From contig NZ_LBHB01000002.1 in the NCBI RefSeq assembly GCF_001010945.1, positions 806,001 through 870,000 on the forward strand: a DNA stretch of 64,000 bases, read 5' to 3'. The stretch's first letter is position 1. Each line of letters begins with the position of its first letter. The stretch comes from Aurantiacibacter luteus. GTDB lineage: Bacteria > Pseudomonadota > Alphaproteobacteria > Sphingomonadales > Sphingomonadaceae. Below the pieces are notes generated by a model. That model was not told the origin of the DNA. It saw only the letters and a program-made list of their open reading frames with translations, and made no database searches. Position numbers and translations under genes: made by a program. Below are positions 62,043 to 64,000 of this stretch, piece by piece.

Positions 62043-64000
62043 ATGATCGCACGACTGCTCGGATCGGCTTCCGCCGCTGCTATCTTTCTGACGCTGGCAT
62101 CCGCTGCTGCAGCGCAGGACGTCCCGCCCGAACAGCAGGATGACGACCGCGATGCGGGCTTCTCCGGCGAGATTATCGTCACCGCGCAGCGCCGCGAGGA
62201 ATCGCTGCAGGATACCGCCCTCGCCGTCACTGCACTGGGCGGCGACCGATTGCAGAACCAGCAGGTGACGACGCTGCAGGATCTGCAGGTGGCCGTGCCC
62301 GCGGTAACCTTCGGCAACGACTTCAACATGGCCAAGGTCTTCATCCGCGGCGTAGGTGCCAACACATCGACCACCGGCAGTTCGACTGGCGTGGCGTTGC
62401 ACGTCGATGGCGTCTATGTCGCGCGCGCGGAAGCGCAGCTGACTTCGCTGTTCGATCTCGAGCGGGTAGAGGTTCTGCGCGGCCCGCAGGGTACGCTATA
62501 CGGGCGCAATGCCGTGGGCGGCTCGATCAACCTGATCACCGCCAAGCCGACCGACTATTTCTCCGGCTACGTGCGCGGGACCTACGGAAACTACAACCGC
62601 TTCATCGGTGAGGCGGCCATCGGCGGCCCTATCACCGAGGGCATACGCTTTCGCGTGGCGGGGATGTCGCAGCAGGGCGACGGCTTCGGCGTCAACCCGG
62701 TCACCGGGCAGGACGTGGATGACATGAACCGCTGGATGGGCCGTGCGCATCTGGAATTCGACCTCGGCAGCACCGGCGAACTGCTGCTGACCGGAGAGTA
62801 TTTCCGCCAGAACGACAGCGCTGGCGCGGTGCATTATCTCGCCCCGTCCTTCCCCGGTGTGCCGCGCCTCGCGCCGTTGGGCGTTGGCGGCTACGCCATC
62901 GAACCGCGTGATCTTGCCAGCGAGATCCAGCCGGGTACCGATACCGAGAGCTACGCCTTCACCGGACGCCTGTCGTTCGATCTCAACGATAGCCTGAGTA
63001 TCGCCAACATCGCCAGCTACCGCGATTTCTACAGCAAGCTCTATCAGGATCTCGACCTGTCGGGCGTCCAGAACGGCTTTACCGTCAATGGCCGCCCGTC
63101 GACCGTGCAACGCCGCACCATCGATGCCGAGCAGTTCAGCAACGAACTGCAACTAACCTACACGTCCGATCTGATCGAGGGCGTGCTCGGCGGCTATTAC
63201 TTCACCGAAGAGCAGCATCCCAACGATACGCTCGGACTTGGCCGTGAAACCGGGGTTCCGACCAACACCGCGATCCTTGCGCGCGACGGCGTGCCGCTCG
63301 ACCGCGCCTATTTTCTCTGCGGCTTCCAACCCGACGGCACGACCGGGGGTAGCGCGCTGCAAACGCCCAAGCGCGTGTGTACGCGGTCCAATCTCGATAC
63401 CGAGGCCTGGGCCATTTTCGGGCAGGCGACTTTCGATGTCGGCCAGCTCGTCCCGGCGCTCGACGGCTTCTCCGTGCGTCTGGGCGGTCGATTCAGTCAT
63501 GAGCGGGTCGAAAGCGAGAATCCCGGCGTCGTGATCCGCTATGCCGCCGGCGCGCCCAACAACGCTCTGCCGACGCTCGTGGCGACCGAGGAAGGCACCC
63601 ATGCCGAGCGTACCTTCGAGGACTTCAGTCCCGAATTCGGCCTGCAGTACCGCCCCAACCCCGACCTGCTGTTGTATTACACCTACTCTGAGGGCTTTAA
63701 GGCGGGCTCGGGCGAGAACGCCTTTGCCAGCACCACGATCGTCGATCCGGAATACATCTCCAACCACGAGGCGGGGATCAAGTACACCTTCATGGATGGG
63801 CGCCTGAACGCCAGTCTCACGGGTTATACCTACGACCTCGAAGGCCTGCAGCTCAACAAGACGATCGCCGGCGGGCCCACCGGCTACACCACCGTGTTCG
63901 ACAACGCCGCCGACAGTTCGGCAAGCGGTATCGAATTCGAACTGTTCGGCAGTCCTTTCGATGGCTTCCGTTTCAGCAGCGCCGTTTCCTATACCGACGC
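62043..64000 (+). CDS. TonB-dependent receptor (3' end outside window)
   Basis: The frame starts at ATG 62043 after GGAGAGG and stays open to the window edge, giving 652 residues. It has a signal peptide (cleavage near AAAAQD), the sphingomonad-type TonB box EIIVTAQRREESLQDT and a plug with GVALHVDGVYVAR. LERVEVLRGPQGTLYGRNAV is the typical plug end. Barrel strands follow, with LLYYTYSEGFKAG near residue 545. Placement after the oxygenase and IclR genes suggests it imports the aromatic substrate rather than iron; this is inference. Confidence 0.93.
   Translation, partial: MIARLLGSASAAAIFLTLASAAAAQDVPPEQQDDDRDAGFSGEIIVTAQRREESLQDTALAVTALGGDRLQNQQVTTLQDLQVAVPAVTFGNDFNMAKVFIRGVGANTSTTGSSTGVALHVDGVYVARAEAQLTSLFDLERVEVLRGPQGTLYGRNAVGGSINLITAKPTDYFSGYVRGTYGNYNRFIGEAAIGGPITEGIRFRVAGMSQQGDGFGVNPVTGQDVDDMNRWMGRAHLEFDLGSTGELLLTGEYFRQNDSAGAVHYLAPSFPGVPRLAPLGVGGYAIEPRDLASEIQPGTDTESYAFTGRLSFDLNDSLSIANIASYRDFYSKLYQDLDLSGVQNGFTVNGRPSTVQRRTIDAEQFSNELQLTYTSDLIEGVLGGYYFTEEQHPNDTLGLGRETGVPTNTAILARDGVPLDRAYFLCGFQPDGTTGGSALQTPKRVCTRSNLDTEAWAIFGQATFDVGQLVPALDGFSVRLGGRFSHERVESENPGVVIRYAAGAPNNALPTLVATEEGTHAERTFEDFSPEFGLQYRPNPDLLLYYTYSEGFKAGSGENAFASTTIVDPEYISNHEAGIKYTFMDGRLNASLTGYTYDLEGLQLNKTIAGGPTGYTTVFDNAADSSASGIEFELFGSPFDGFRFSSAVSYTD

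Noticed and set aside
1-64000. CRISPR arrays, insertion sequences, prophage genes or long tandem repeats
   Set aside because: No regularly spaced repeats, transposase motifs or phage structural genes were noticed on either strand.

Overview
The window looks like a chromosomal segment of a high-GC, aerobic alphaproteobacterium, most likely a sphingomonad (Sphingomonadales, perhaps Erythrobacteraceae). This is an inference. It rests on several TonB-dependent receptors, NDUFA12 and DUF2155 genes, a bacteriophytochrome with an HWE-type kinase, a polyhydroxyalkanoate-granule-type protein and strong codon GC bias. No ribosomal RNA, CRISPR array or transposase was seen. One tRNA (Trp, CCA) is present.

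Layout. 1-15.7 kb is a tightly coupled plus-strand catabolic cluster. It holds the end of a TonB-dependent receptor, a CapA-like protein, a complete TRAP transporter (DctQ, DctM, DctP), two CaiB/BaiF CoA-transferases (one a two-domain fusion), two 2-hydroxyacyl-CoA-dehydratase-type subunits and two secreted alpha/beta hydrolases. A vanillin-dehydrogenase-like aldehyde dehydrogenase and 4-hydroxybenzoate 3-hydroxylase (PobA) follow. Most junctions from 2212 to 12107 are 4-nt start/stop overlaps, so the block reads as one operon for uptake, CoA activation and dehydration of a hydroxyacid or ester whose identity is unknown. 15.7-22.3 kb pairs a hybrid histidine kinase, response regulator and Hpt protein (plus strand) against a convergent response regulator - YaiO-like barrel - HEAT protein - processive glycosyltransferase operon. 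This looks like a signal-controlled exopolysaccharide machine.

22.5-32.2 kb is the propionyl-CoA/methylmalonyl-CoA route: mmsA, pccB, mce, methylmalonyl-CoA mutase, pccA and a crotonase, with a deacetylase lipoprotein and a small membrane protein inserted. 32.2-39.9 kb carries a TIGR01244 phosphatase-like protein, DUF2891, a fused 5-oxoprolinase/hydantoinase, a Crp/Fnr regulator, a TonB-like protein and mannose-1-phosphate guanylyltransferase. 39.9-43.0 kb is a heme oxygenase-bacteriophytochrome pair. 43.1-52.7 kb holds DUF2721, a PHA-granule-type protein, XpaC-TelA, DUF389, MAPEG, an orphan fatty acyl-AMP ligase, recX, DUF192, NDUFA12, DUF2155 and aat.

From the tRNA-Trp gene (52.7 kb) onward the content is accessory. 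It has an uncertain ORF in less GC-rich sequence, DUF427, a frameshifted ABC1 kinase and an SDR. These are followed by an iron-uptake operon (siderophore receptor, small membrane protein, PepSY reductase) under a near-perfect Fur box. Next is a two-gene Rieske oxygenase/[2Fe-2S] ferredoxin operon divergent from an IclR regulator. A TonB-dependent receptor runs off the right edge.
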